From contig JASANG010000961.1 in NCBI GenBank assembly GCA_030248215.1, forward strand, positions 100,673 to 164,672: a stretch of 64,000 nt of DNA, given 5' to 3'. Both the position numbers and the translations under genes were made by a program. The notes under the pieces are model-generated. The model saw only the letters and a list, made by a program, of their open reading frames with translations, did no database searches and was not told where the DNA came from. This DNA is from Enoplolaimus lenunculus. Lineage: Eukaryota; Nematoda; Enoplea; Enoplida; Thoracostomopsidae. Shown in pieces: positions 33,993 through 45,165 of this stretch. How positions within the stretch are numbered: position 1 is the stretch's first letter; each line of letters begins with the position of its first letter.

Positions 33993-34166
33993 ATGCTTAG
34001 ATTTCTGAATTGGCTACAGGACACTGTTGGGCAGCAAGATGTCGGTCGACGAATTGTCGTAGATACGCAGGACGTATCATTAATTTCCGATAAGGATTTT
34101 AAACGATACATGACTGCAGGAAAGAGCAGGGACATTTGTAATTTAAGATATCAACGAGACAGCTAG
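33993..34166 (+). CDS. Short open frame of 57 codons, unrecognised
   Basis: ATG at 33993: MLRFLNWLQDTVGQQDVGRR, then IVVDTQDVSLISDKDFKRYM and TAGKSRDICNLRYQRDS, stop at 34164-34166. It lies just outside the 15-bp minisatellite and looks like ordinary protein sequence. GGCTACAG before GACACTG could be a splice acceptor, making this a 3' exon. No family recognised and no neighbour exon found. Confidence 0.3.
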   Translation: MLRFLNWLQDTVGQQDVGRRIVVDTQDVSLISDKDFKRYMTAGKSRDICNLRYQRDS

Positions 34167-34244
34167 AAGTTATTAGCTAAATAATCGATTTATGACATAT
34201 AAAAATTACTTAGCTAAAACGATTAAGCTAAAAATTAGAAACAG

Positions 34245-34402
34245 GGCCGTAAAAGATTTATAAGCGAATTTCTATAAGCATAATAACCAAAAAATGGGCT
34301 TATACCTAAGCCTAAGCAAACAAATAGTTTGAAGTTTACTAAGCTTACTCTATTGCAGTCCAGTAGAAAAAACGTTCCACCCCTGATCTTTACATGGGTT
34401 AA
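34245..34402. mobile_element. hAT-like MITE (type B), diverged
   Basis: AAACAGGGCCGTAAAAGATT to CCCCTGATCTTTACATGGG with few CCTAAG units. Confidence 0.55.
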
Positions 34403-34842
34403 GATAAGCATAATTAGCAGTATTATATATTTCGTATTTAGAGCAACCGGTGACTAGAATGAAAACTCAAACAATTTGAGAAATAATTTTGCCGTAACGA
34501 CAACATAGACGCAGCATCCGGGGGGTGCCCGCCCGCCCCCCTATAGATTATGCGGTCTACAAAATTTGCCTACCAGCCGATGTATTAAAACGATAATTTT
34601 GTGAAAAATTCGTGGGTATAAGCATAAAGGTCCTTTGATTACTAAAATTGCATTTAGCTTCTCGCTCGCCTGGCCCACGAGGTATATTCCACTATTATAA
34701 ATATGACGTCCCTACATATGTTCCCGCCGTTTTTGGACCGGATGCTGCGCATCTGACACACAAAGACAGAACAAAACACTTACACGCACGTTTCCTTATA
34801 GACCCTTGTTCGAACCGGATTTATATTTATATTAAAATTGCC

Positions 34843-35084
34843 GGCCAATGTAAAGAACAGGGGCGGAACAGAGTATTATAAGCATATTCCGAAGCCTAAG
34901 CCTAAGCCTAAGCGTAAAAATGAGCATATTCTAAAGCTTAAGCCTAAGTCTAAGCGTCAAAATGACCATATTCCTTAGCCTAAGCCAAAGCCTAAGCCAA
35001 GCAAAAAGACTAGTCTAAAGCTGAAACTTACTCTATTGCAGTCCCACACAAAACCGTTCCGCCCCTGATCTTTACATGGGCCTA
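34843..35084. mobile_element. hAT-like MITE (type B)
   Basis: GGCCAATGTAAAGAACAGGGG to CCTGATCTTTACATGGGCC; well kept. Confidence 0.8.
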
Positions 35085-35400
35085 CATAATCGCAACAAGA
35101 CTGAGACTATTCAGAATATTACCTAACTCTAATCTGTAAACCTGATCCCAGTACAACGATCCTTAACTTCGGTTGGCTTAATACCAGATATTACAAGCAA
35201 CCAAAATATTTTTAGGTTTGACCATACCGGGGATTTTGCAAAAGATTAACAAACGGAACGGAAACTTTTGATCCGAAAGGGTTGACGACGCCTGGGCCCC
35301 ATTCTCAGCATTGAATCTGAACATAAGTCCAGTATTTGGTAGCTATGTAATTAAATACACAAAAATAACAGCAGTACAAAACTACCCGGAACGCGAAACT

Positions 35401-38400
35401 TTATTGTCTGAGGCATATTTCTTCACACGCTTCCTTGGTTCTGATCGCATTTTCGAACGCTATATCGTCACCCTGGAAAAGAATTAAAAACAATTTTTAG
35501 CCAGAATTTTCGATGCTGGTGTAACATTTAAGGAAAATGGGCCAATCTATTGAACAGGGCCTTTACAGTAGTATAAGAATATTTCTAAGCCTAAAACCTA
35601 AACGTAAGAATGACCTATACTTAAGAGTAAGCCTAAGACTAAAGCGTAAACACAAGCTTTTACCTACGGCTAAGCCTAAGGCTAAGCGTATGAATGAGCT
35701 TCTACCTAAGCCTAACCCTAAGCCTAAGCCTAAGCCTAAGCCTGAGCGTAAGAATGAGTTTTTACCTAAGCCTAACCCTAAGCCTAAACCTAAGCTTAAG
35801 CCTAAGCGTAACATGAGTTTTTACCTAAGCCTAAGCCTAAGCCTAAGCAAAATAAATTGCCTAAACCTTAAGTTTACTCACGTGTGTTGGTAGATTTTCT
35901 ACTACGTGATACTGCTGAAGTTGCATACTCATGCTCATAGTCATCGCAGTCTCTTGTTGACTTCATTTTTGAAGCATTTAGACCAATTTGTCTATATTTT
36001 TCGGCGAAAATTTTCGATCTTAAAAATGTGACGGGGAAACCGTCTGAATCAGTCTATCAATCGATAAAATAACCTAAAATTCACAGCCAGAATCGAATTT
36101 ATAAAGGTTCACTGACCGTATGCCGACTCTGGTTGGCTAATTTTCAATCTCGCTTACCTTACAGTGGCCCCATGGATACGTGCAACATTTTCCATCTTTC
36201 ACATAGTATCTTAGTGTAAACTGACTGCGTCGGCCGTCTTCACAAGTTGTTCGGAATGGCACTTTGTTGCACGATAATTGGACTAAAATTAATTAATGCT
36301 GTATTGTGATTGGCTGATCCTCCAGGGTTTTTTGGTGGCGAGGAGGTAACTTTTTGGAAGATCGCTAACCACGAATCAAAATTTGACAGTTCCAACTGGC
36401 ATAATCAGAACCACGAGGAGTTGTAACGAGAGTGGGCCCATGTAAAGTTCAGGGCCGGAACGTTTTTCTGTGGGACTAAAATAGAATAAGCTTTAAGCTT
36501 TAGACTCTTGTTTTTGCTTGGCTTTGGCTTAGGCTTTTAGGAATATGCTTATAGTGCTGTTCCGCCTCTGTTCTTTACATCGGCCCCAGGCTGTAACCGG
36601 ATGTGACTGTCCGTTTCCGTTTCTGTTATCCGTCCCTGTTCTATACATGAGCCAATTTTTTTGTTAATTTTAAGTCGTTTCTGTAGAAAAATAAATGCAA
36701 TGAATGCGACGTATAAACTTTTAATATCTATACTATTAAAGCTGGCACACCCCGCATAAGTATTTTGGCCACCGTTCCGGCATAGAGCGAAAATTCATAT
36801 AAACATAAGGCACAAATACGGCCTTTACACTGTAAATTCAAATGAGTTAATTAATCAATTCAGCTAGCGAGTTTGTTATTTCTGAATTAATACCACTGAA
36901 CGTTAACTCACTCTGAGTTGATGTGATTCTCAATCTGAGTTGAATTGACTCTGGGCGGGTTGGTTAATTAACTCAGAATGAATTGAATCAACTCAAAATT
37001 CTGAGTCCTGATAGTCATAACTCAGACTATGAGTGATTCAAGTCATTCTGAGTTAAAATCAACTCACTGAAATTTACAGTGTACGATGGTATCAAACGGC
37101 TTACTCCTGCTTTAAACCTGTTGAACATATGCCAAACTCATCGTATTTACGAAAATTGCACATACGTGCGACTACGTTTTTACTAGTATTCATTCACAGC
37201 TGAAAAGGTGATTCAAGGAACATCCAAAACGTTTTAAACCGATGTTTTTAACCGCCGCTAAGCCGAAAAACCTTGAAAAATTTGTTTCTGAATTTGTTAA
37301 AGCTAACTTCCGAACTATCGTATGAACATACTTGAAGAAACGGTAGTAAAATTTTTTGCTCCGAATGGGGGGTAACTAGTTACTCCTGTCACCCGTCCCA
37401 CCGATGCAATCTTGGTAACCTTGCGAAAATGTTTTGATAGCTCAATGGATTTCCAAAATCAAGCCCGTTGCCAGCACACCTTGCTAGGGGGTGCTAAATA
37501 TTTTTCAGAAGGGATATTCAATGATTTTTCATTGAGTTACAAGCAAGTTGAAAATTTTTAAGGGGGCCAAAATTATTCCATGGGGGCTGAGCCACCCCCT
37601 TGCCTTCCCTTGGCTACAGGTACGTCTAAAATATACACGAAATGGCTATAAGCAACCGAATTATGCCAGTATACTGCTTAAGCTTGAACTGTTTTGATAG
37701 CTGTTGCGCTCGTATTCAATCGGACGACTCTCCGTACGCGCTGCGAGGATATAAAGGCCTCATATAGTGGTCTAATTTACCTTCTCCAGCGCCACCGCCA
37801 GGGCCACCGCCAATAGCACCTCCTGCGCCCGGTCCACCGGGTCCACTTCCGCCGGTTCCCGGTCTCCCGGCTCCTGGACCACCGCCACCGCGTCCCAGGC
37901 AAAGCTCTTCACACGCTTCTTTGGTTCGAACCACTGTTTCCAGAGCAATATCATCTCCCTGAAATTAAAAAAACGATGGTAGAAATACGCTTTTTAAGCC
38001 AGATTTGTATAACTGTGAGCTATTCAGCACAATATGATTGCGCAAAATAATATACAACGCACAGTGTTTAAAAATTACTACGCGTAAAACGGCCAATGTT
38101 ATTAAGGGGCGTAACAGTAGATTAAGCGTATTCCTAAGCCTAAGCCTAAGCCAAAGCTTTGCAAAAATGTGTTCGTAAGCCTAAGCCTAAGCGTAAGCCT
38201 AAGCCTAAGCCAAAGCTTTGCAAAAATGTGTTCGTAAGCCTAAGCGTAAGCGTAAGCCTAAGCCTAAGCCAAAGCTTTGCAAAAATGTGTTCGTAAGCCT
38301 AAGCGTAAGCCTAAGCCTAAGCCAAAGCTTTGCAAAAATGTGTTCGTAAGCCTAAGCGTAAGCGTTAAGCCTAAGCCTAAGCCAAAGCTTTGCAAAAATG

Positions 38401-39684
38401 TGTTCGTAAGCCTAAGCGTAAGCGTTAAGCCTAAGCCTAAGCCAAAGCTTTGCAAAAATGTGTTCGTAAGCCTAAGCGTAAGCCTAAGCCTAAGCCAAAG
38501 CTTTGCAAAAATGTGTTCGTAAGCCTAAGCGTAAGCCTAAGCCTACGCCTAAGCCAAAGCAAATAAATCTAATCTAGAATCTAAACCTTTTGTTTTATCA
38601 ACCCGTCAGAAACCTGGACGCCCCTTAAAGTAACAAGGGTCTCCGTAAAACCAGTATAAAATCTCCACAAGAAGTACGAGCTCGGAGCAGGGCTGGAGCA
38701 TCAACCTGTTATAGCTGAGTTTAGTGATGGTAAACGCCTTTCATTGCAGAGTTACGTGTGCGAATGCAAGGTTGAAACACAATCACAGATGAAATAGAAA
38801 ATATTCATGCTGAAAACGGTTAAATGATTTGCACAATTGTCAACAATTTTTCTGTGATGAATAAATTTTGTCGGAAGCTTATATCCGCAAATGTGACAAC
38901 CGGATCTATAAGCAAGCTGTTTCGCTTACCTTACAGTGGCCATACGGATACGAACAGCATTTACCGTCTCGAACATACCATCGAAGTGTGAACTGGGACC
39001 GGCGTCCATCTTCGCAATCGGTTCTGAACGGAACTTTGGTACAAGTGACTTGTCCTGGGCCTAAAAACAAAAGAAAAAAAGATAAAAACGCAAAATAGTA
39101 TAAATAAAATACAAAACAAAATCAATGAAATAGTAGTTCTATGTGGTCCCGTTGCGCAAAATCAACGAGACACGAAGTTTGGAAACCGTGTTGACGGTCT
39201 GAAAGCTTTGGTCTGTTTAAAAATTTGGTGTAATAATGAACACTGAGCAGCCGGTTTTGCGCAATGCGCAAACGTTAGGGAGTGCACAAACATCTTCACG
39301 CAGATATTCTTTTCACACAACTTTTAAGAATTCATTGTAAACAAAGTAATGCTGGAAAGTTGCCCAAAGTGCGTATGTGGTGTATTCCAGCTTTAATATA
39401 TAGATTGTAGGGATTGATAAAATATTTAGCAAAAAATCGGCTTATATCGCCGCACTCGGGCTGCGACTCTGTTTTAACTGGCGGCAAATATCAAAGTCAC
39501 ATGTGTTATGAATACATGAGAACGTTTTTGCCAAAATTTTTTGGCTCCAAAAAGTTATTTTAAATTTTAGGTTTTAGTAAAAGTTATTAATGCATGACAT
39601 ACCTGTGGCACCTCCAGTTCCGGGTCCGATTCCAGGTCCAACGCGTCCACCGCCTGTGGTTCCAGCTAAAATATTAATAATAGA

Positions 39685-39717
<33 letters not shown>

Positions 39718-42545
39718 AATAATATTAATAATATTAATAATACTGTAGTAACCCTAATAATAGACAACAGAAACTGATATTTTTAGCCTCCTTCGAGCTT
39801 TCCTCTCTCGCTATTTGAATTCTTGCAGTTATTTATTTTTGAATCAAGCTTTAGTTGGTCAGACAACTCATCTTTAGCTTATGCCAGCCATTTTCAATGA
39901 TTTAAGCTCATTACTTCTGGAATATACTTGTAACCTTGAATAGGTTGCTATGAATATAGACAGCGTTAGGGTTGCGCTATACTTGACGTGCGGCGCTGTG
40001 CGACATCGTCCGTCACCATACGTTATGGTACGTGAGTTATTTGCGTAAGATACCGCACGGTGCCGTACGGTGACCGACGACGCCGGTCTGGTGACGGACG
40101 GTACCGGACGTCAACGAAACTATAGCGCAACCCTTATATTTGAGTAATGAATATGAATGAAATTGTGTACTAAACTGAATTTCGTCCAGGAAGCATTTAC
40201 ACAATCTAATTGGAGTAATTAACGTTTCTGGACTGATTAGAAATTTAGGACTGTATCCATTTGCGGGGCCATGTATAGAACAGGGCCGTGACAGTAGTAT
40301 ACGCGTATTCCTAAGCCTAAGCGTAAGCGTAAGCCTAAGCCTAAGCGTATGGATGAGCCTATTCCTAAGCCTAAGCCTAAGCCTAAGCCTAAGCAAAAAA
40401 ATTTGTCTAAAGGATAAACTGACTATTATAGCCCCTCAGGAAAACGATCCGGCCCTGTTCTATGCATGGGCCCATTTGCGGACTCTAATTAGCAAAACAG
40501 ATTAATAGCGTTTCGTGCTCAAAATATACACCCGAGATTCTTATCGCCCTCTGTAATTTGGGTTATTTACTACTGAAAGTTGATAAAATATCTTAAAACG
40601 AGATATATAGCAGAATTAGCTATACGCGATTTTTTTTCAACTGTAAGTAGAAATTGAGCACAAATCTAAACTTCTGTGAGCTCATTTTAACCTTCCTCAC
40701 ATGAATATTTTCTATTTTCCCTGAGACCTACTTTTATGCTAGGATTCGAACTCCAATGACTGGAGTGGGAGGCGTATACCATCACCATTCAGCTATAGGA
40801 GCTTGACGCTCGAGCCCGAGGGGGCTCTCACGTCTTGTGGTGATTTGGTACTATGTATACGTGTTGCAATTGTTGTACACGGAGCGATATATCCTATTTA
40901 ACGTATATACACTGCGCTGAGTTGCCTACAGGCAACTCAATGTGAGAAAAGGTTAAGCTAAAATTGCGTTTGGCATTTCGCTCGCTACACTCGGTTGAAG
41001 TTACCAACATTTCATCATACAAGAATGTGCAACTCTTGGGGAACCGCATGGTACAAAATGTACAACTGAGCGTTGCGTTTCTGGCCGACCCCCTTTAGAA
41101 AGGGGGTTGGGAGTTGCTGTCACATGCAATAACCCTAAATTAAGCTATAAGCGCAGCATTTTTGATGCCAGATACATAAAGTGTTATGGTTCGCACCAGT
41201 TGTACCATCTCTAAATAAGGGGGGTCCAGCAAAAACGCAAATTTGCATGCTCTAGTATCAGGTACTCTTGTTGTTGTTAACTTTATTATTTGCAGGTGGT
41301 ACGCCGTAGAAAGTTCTGGTCTCATCGAGGTATAATATCGGTGCAACGTAGTTTTAATTGGAATAATATTTTCGCAGTTCGCGTTGCCAACCAGAGTCCA
41401 AACTTAGCAAACCCTCCGGCCAATGTAAAGAACAGGGGCGGAACAGTATTATAAGTATATTCCTAAGTCTAAATCTAAGCCTATGCCTAAGCCTAAGCGT
41501 AAGGATGAGCATGTTCCTAAGTCTTAGCCTAAGCCTAAACCAATACCAAGCAAAAAATTAGTCTAAAGCTTAAGCTTACTCTTTTCTAATACCACAGAAA
41601 AACGTTCCGCCCCTGATCTTTACATGGGCCAACCCTCCGCGCTTGTCCACTTAGCAGTGCTTCCATACTGTTTAATCGCCCGAAATCTGCTAATAGACTT
41701 TCCGCTGTCTCGACCGACATACTTTGTCCTCCTGGCCGCCCGGTTCCGGATCCGGTTCCACGTTCGCCTCGGATACAATAAGCTTCACAGTGTTCTTTGG
41801 TTCGAATGACAGTTTCAAGCGCAATATCGTCACCTTTACAATGACCGAACGGGTACGAACAGCATTTTCCGTCCTGTAAAGTTCGAAATTAAGTATATTT
41901 GCAAAATTGACCAATCGCATCTGAAGGTAACGGCCAATATTACTTTAAGGACTGGCGATAGATTAAGCATATTCCTAAACGTACGCCTAAACTCCTGTGT
42001 AAGTCGCGATCAAAGCGTAACTGGTAAAGCTAAAACCTAAACCCAAGCTTGGCTTAATACCGTAAGCCTAAATCAGATCCGCTAATTGACTTACTTTCAA
42101 GTACCATCTGAGTACAAACTGTGACTTTCGGCCGTCTTCGCATGTCGTTTTGAACGGGACTTTGTCGCATGTATACTGGATTTCTTGAGCTAAAATTAAA
42201 AAATCCAAAAAAGAAATATTTGTCGAATTTTAACCATTTTGATTTTATTTTACTTTCTGACTGATTTCTCTTATAATCGTTATTTTTTTCTCTTAAATTT
42301 GAATTTTTGAAAAATTATTTACCACCAGTATTTTTACAAAAAAGGTAAATCGAGGGTGAAACGTGATAACATGATATAAGATTACAATATATTAACTGTG
42401 ACATGATCAAGGAAGGTCAGGAAAAATATGCAAAAAGTTTCAAAATCGAAAAATGACTAAACTGAAATATATTTTAAAAACTACTGCGTTACTTACCTGC
42501 AGCAAAGCAAGCAACCGATAAAAATACAAGCAACCGCATAAGCAT
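35401..42545 (-). CDS. Secreted protein with three Kunitz-like domains and Gly-rich linkers
   Basis: Eight exons: 42497-42545, 42095-42189, 41723-41873, 39603-39665, 38930-39060, 37781-37958, 36158-36282, 35401-35472. All splice phases agree; the sum is 287 residues plus stop. Signal peptide MLMRLLVFLSVACFAA. Each domain is split by a phase-0 intron and reads C-x8-C-E-D-G-R, F-x-LR[WY]Y, DGKCC-x2-P-x-GHCKGDD and RTKE-x-C-x3-C. This follows the Kunitz/BPTI order, but has one extra Cys next to the third, Glu where the P1 residue would be, and four extra residues before the fifth Cys. Linkers 1 and 2 are Gly/Pro-rich (for example GTGSGTGRPGGQ); linker 1 has an exon of its own. AATAAA overlaps the stop codon. 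Role: secreted, perhaps a protease-binding or structural protein. The Kunitz call rests on the cysteine pattern and could be wrong; the gene model is firm. Confidence 0.85.
35539..35885. mobile_element. Type B MITE with long CCTAAG core, in Kunitz-like gene intron 7
   Basis: GGGCCAATCTATTGAACAGGG at the left; the right end is lost after GCCTAAGCAAAATAAATTGCC. Several CCTAACCCTAAG variants. Confidence 0.6.
36432..36588. mobile_element. hAT-like MITE (type B), Kunitz-like gene intron 6
   Basis: GGGCCCATGTAAAGTTCAGGG to GTTCTTTACATCGGCC. Confidence 0.75.
36828..37083. mobile_element. Palindromic MITE (type E), Kunitz-like gene intron 6
   Basis: TACACTGTAAATTCAAATGAG to CACTGAAATTTACAGTGTA, TA-flanked. 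Confidence 0.8.
37460..37625. repeat. Dispersed GTAGCC-family repeat, Kunitz-like gene intron 6
   Basis: CACACCTTGCTAGGGGGTGC to CCTTCCCTTGGCTACAGG; same family as 16058. Confidence 0.5.
38092..38638. mobile_element. Type A MITE expanded into a satellite-like array, Kunitz-like gene intron 5
   Basis: GGCCAATGTTATTAAGGGGCG to CCCCTTAAAGTAACAAGGG. The core holds eight units of about 50-60 bases, each with AAAGCTTTGCAAAAATGTGT followed by TCGTAAGCCTAAGCGTAAGC. Confidence 0.85.
38655..38823. mobile_element. Type J tRNA-like element, diverged, Kunitz-like gene intron 5
   Basis: TATAGCTGAGTTTAGTGATGG (A-box-like), TGTGCGAATGCAAGG (B-box-like) and the tail GAAATAGAAAATATTCATG. Confidence 0.55.
39668..39745. 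repeat. AAT/ATT microsatellite
   Basis: AATAATAAT run with interruptions, in the Kunitz-like gene intron 3 right next to an exon border. Confidence 0.8.
39966..40135. mobile_element. GC-rich TIR element (type G)
   Basis: AGGGTTGCGCTATACTTGACG to GTCAACGAAACTATAGCGCAACCC: clear inverted ends around CGTCCGTCACC. Confidence 0.75.
40268..40472. mobile_element. hAT-like MITE, variant ends (CAGGGCCG)
   Basis: GGCCATGTATAGAACAGGGCC to GGCCCTGTTCTATGCATGGGCC, with the segment TAGCCCCTCAGGAAAACGAT in place of the type B one. Confidence 0.75.
40687..40956. mobile_element. TTAA-ended TIR element with tRNA-like promoter (type J), reverse copy
   Basis: TTAACCTTCCTCACATGAAT at the left, AATGTGAGAAAAGGTTAA at the right. 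On the minus strand: TATAGCTGAATGGTGATGG and GGAGTTCGAATCCTAGC. Contains the hairpin GAGTTGCCTACAGGCAACTC. Confidence 0.75.
41419..41629. mobile_element. hAT-like MITE (type B) with perfect 8-bp target duplication
   Basis: Flanked on both sides by AACCCTCC: AACCCTCC-GGCCAATGTAAAG ... TTTACATGGGCC-AACCCTCC. This is the clearest support for a hAT-type origin of the family. Confidence 0.85.
41931..42075. mobile_element. Partial type A MITE
   Basis: GGCCAATATTACTTTAAGGAC and GATTAAGCATATTCCTAAACG remain; the right end is missing. Confidence 0.5.
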
Positions 42546-42558
42546 GATGGCAAAAAAG

Positions 42559-42569
42559 GCTAAAAATAT
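42559..42569 (-). promoter_or_regulatory. 3' splice-acceptor-like site before the Kunitz-like gene ATG
   Basis: TATATTTTTAG on the minus strand ends 14 bases before the ATG at 42545, indicating a leader intron or trans-splicing. Confidence 0.35.
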
Positions 42570-42700
42570 ATAAGCTTAAAAATAAAATATCTAAAAATAA
42601 TACAAACTGACAGAAATAAAGTTCTTAAAAGAAATTATTTTTGAATATAAGTTGAGAAAAGTGTTGGCTTTTCGTACCTTCTGGCCGCCAGACCCTTCTC

Positions 42701-42707
42701 TTTATAG
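42701..42707 (-). promoter_or_regulatory. TATA-box-like site of the Kunitz-like gene
   Basis: CTATAAAGAG on the minus strand, about 155 bases before the ATG. A type A MITE inserted with duplication GAACTTCT/GAACTTCC directly upstream of it. Confidence 0.3.
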
Positions 42708-42925
42708 AACTTCTGGCCAATGTTACTTTAACGGGTGCAACAGTTGATTAAGCGTATTTCTAAGCCTAAGCCTAAGCTTAAGCGTTGAAAACATGAGTAC
42801 CTAAACCTAAGCCTAAGCCTACGCCTAATAGCCTAAGCAAAAAATGTAATCTAGAATCTAAACTTAGTCTTTTATAGACCCACCGGAAACCTGGCCGCCC
42901 CTTAAAGTAACATGGGCCGAACTTC
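42708..42925. mobile_element. Type A MITE with 8-bp target duplication, upstream of the Kunitz-like gene
   Basis: GAACTTCT-GGCCAATGTTACTTTAA ... TAAAGTAACATGGGCC-GAACTTCC; 7 of 8 flanking bases match. Confidence 0.8.
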
Positions 42926-43051
42926 CCCTGAATATGTGAAGAAATTTCTTCAACCGAACCGCAGCACGAGGTGTATAACTAAATTTCAGTCAGACGTGTA
43001 GGTGGGTATTGAGATACCCTACCGGCGAGTAAACCCGCGTCAGAATTTTCA

Positions 43052-43254
43052 GCCAATGTAAAGAACAGGGGGCGCAACAGTATTATAAGAATATTCCTAA
43101 ACCTAAGCCTAAGCCTACTAAGCCTAAGCGTAACAATGAGCATATTCCTAAGCCTAAGCCTAAACTTAAGCCAAGCAAAAAATCGTCTAAAGCTCAATCT
43201 TACTCTTTTCTAGTCCCACAGAAAAACGTTCCGCCCCTGATCTTAACATGGGCC
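43052..43254. mobile_element. hAT-like MITE (type B)
   Basis: AATTTTCA-GCCAATGTAAAGAAC ... TTAACATGGGCCA-AATTTTCA, again an 8-bp duplication. Confidence 0.8.
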
Positions 43255-43344
43255 AAATTTTCATACCCGGTCCGCGTTTACCCGCCAATGATCCGCTCTT
43301 ATTTTAGTTACTACATGAACGTATTTAAAATTCTGAGCTGTCTT

Positions 43345-44280
43345 ACAAGTATTCTTAATTGTGTGTAGCACCTATTACCAGTACAAGTTATTTAAATTAA
43401 AAAACATGCGAATCAACGAATTTTTTTATATTTTTACCAAACAACAAGACACAAGGTTTAGTTTAAGCTTAAACTTGTTCTTTTGTAATCAAAACACAGC
43501 AATCAATTTCAAAAATCGTCCTATCGGTAAGGGTTTGCCCAAAACCTGATAAGTTATTGAGAATGGACCCCAAAAACTTGTGTCTGCTCCTACCCTTTAG
43601 CCGTGCAACATTACAAGATTTGCACAAACGTTTTGCAAACATATGCAATTGCTGCAATTTTCTATTATAAATCTTTACCCGTACTTCAGTAAAACTGTTA
43701 ATAGATGCAATGTACATTTGAAAATATACGCCACAAAATGTAATCTGTATGCTATTTTTAGTCAACGTTCTACTAAATAGTATTACATGAGTTTAAAACG
43801 CTAGAAAAATAGGCGTCTGCCATATAAGATCAGTTTCAATAGGCTTAGGCTTAAGGTAAACTGGATACGAATACGACTCGTATACAGGTTTAGATTAGGT
43901 TTAGGCTTTTAGTACGCAAAAAACTATGAATACGACTAGGGCCTATATTCTCAAATGTATATTGCAACTATCATCAGTTAATAATAGGTTTTCAAACTCA
44001 CAAACTATTGCAGTTGTTGAACTGAAAATTGGTGCAAGAGTAGAGCAAATCATATGCGAAAAAATGTGCTGAATTTTAAGCCTCAACGTTCACTGGTTTG
44101 AAATTTACACCTATTACCAACTGCTGCGATATATGTGCGACATATGTTCGAGAATACGAACCTAAGCGCTAAAGTTTGATAAGGTTTAATGATACTCAGC
44201 ATTCACTGATTTGAAAGTTACAAAACCTATCACCAACTGCTGCGATAGATGCTACACACATTTCAGAATACAGGCGTAGG
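43345..44280. repeat. Cluster of type K repeat ends
   Basis: CTTAATTGTGTGTAGCACCTAT at 43354, CTCAAATGTATATTGCAAC at 43954, and the inverse GATGCTACACACATTTCAGAATA at 44250-44273. The sequence between is AT-rich with no exon recognised. Confidence 0.5.
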
Positions 44281-44289
44281 CTTCTAATG

Positions 44290-45160
44290 TTTTGGCAACA
44301 CTGAAACAAATTGAATAAAACTTTTCAATGTAAAATGATATTAAAACTTCAAACCGAATCAAAATAAAACAATGAACAGAGGTTTATACAAGGGTATATT
44401 CTCATATCAGTGGTAAAGTTTGAAACGGTAAACAACAAACTTTGATGACTTTATATGATGTGAAAAATTTCTCAAATGTAAGTCTAAAATCAATTATAAA
44501 AAATATAATTAAGAAATAAAATGAAAAGCTTGAAAAAATTTATTCAAAAATTTTTTTTTGAATTTTGTTCGCTTCGTTTTTGGTAGTTTTTACGCCACGC
44601 GTTTTAGGCTTTAGGTTTAAAGTTTAGCGAAAAACGCTGACCTTTTTATACAGACACCAAAAACAGTTTCTCGATCAGTGCATTAATATATCGATAAAAC
44701 CCTCGCGTTCGCACACACACACAAATACGTTTTTCGTCTTACGCTCAGTTGTTGATTTTTACTAAATAAATGATTTCTTGGAAAATATTTATTTAGTACA
44801 ACACAATTGAAAAAATGACGGAAATATTCAGCCCGCGAGTTGCTTTGGTCGTTTTTAAAATATTTCAATTTACCATTTTTTTTGAGAAAACTAAAAATTT
44901 TGTTGAATTGTTCACAATTTGCTACCAATTTTATCATCGATCAGCGGTCAGCAAAAAAGTTTTTGGCAATGTTGCATTTGCAACTGCAGTGTACTGCAGT
45001 GTATATACTGCAGTTTGCAATATATGCTTGCAAGCATGTTTATAATCAAAATGTCTGTGCAGCTGAATAATGATTCTAGACTATAATTGATCAGGTGCTA
45101 TATATGTTTCTACATACTTCTTTTTGGGAAAAACAAACGTTTGACACACAAAATGATTAA
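44290..45160. other. No gene seen
   Basis: AT-rich; overlapping open frames on both strands around 44700-45070 have no splice partners or domain. A CTGCAGTGTACTGCAGTGTA short tandem lies near 44984-45010. Confidence 0.35.
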
Positions 45161-45165
45161 AAAAT

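Noticed and set aside
34648-34842. Plus-strand stretch VPAVFGPDAAHLTHKDRTKH
   Set aside because: Looks somewhat protein-like but lacks matching splice sites and runs into a MITE.
43469-43765. Minus-strand frame of 98 codons
   Set aside because: No recognisable domain, no acceptor or donor in phase, lies between type K repeat ends.
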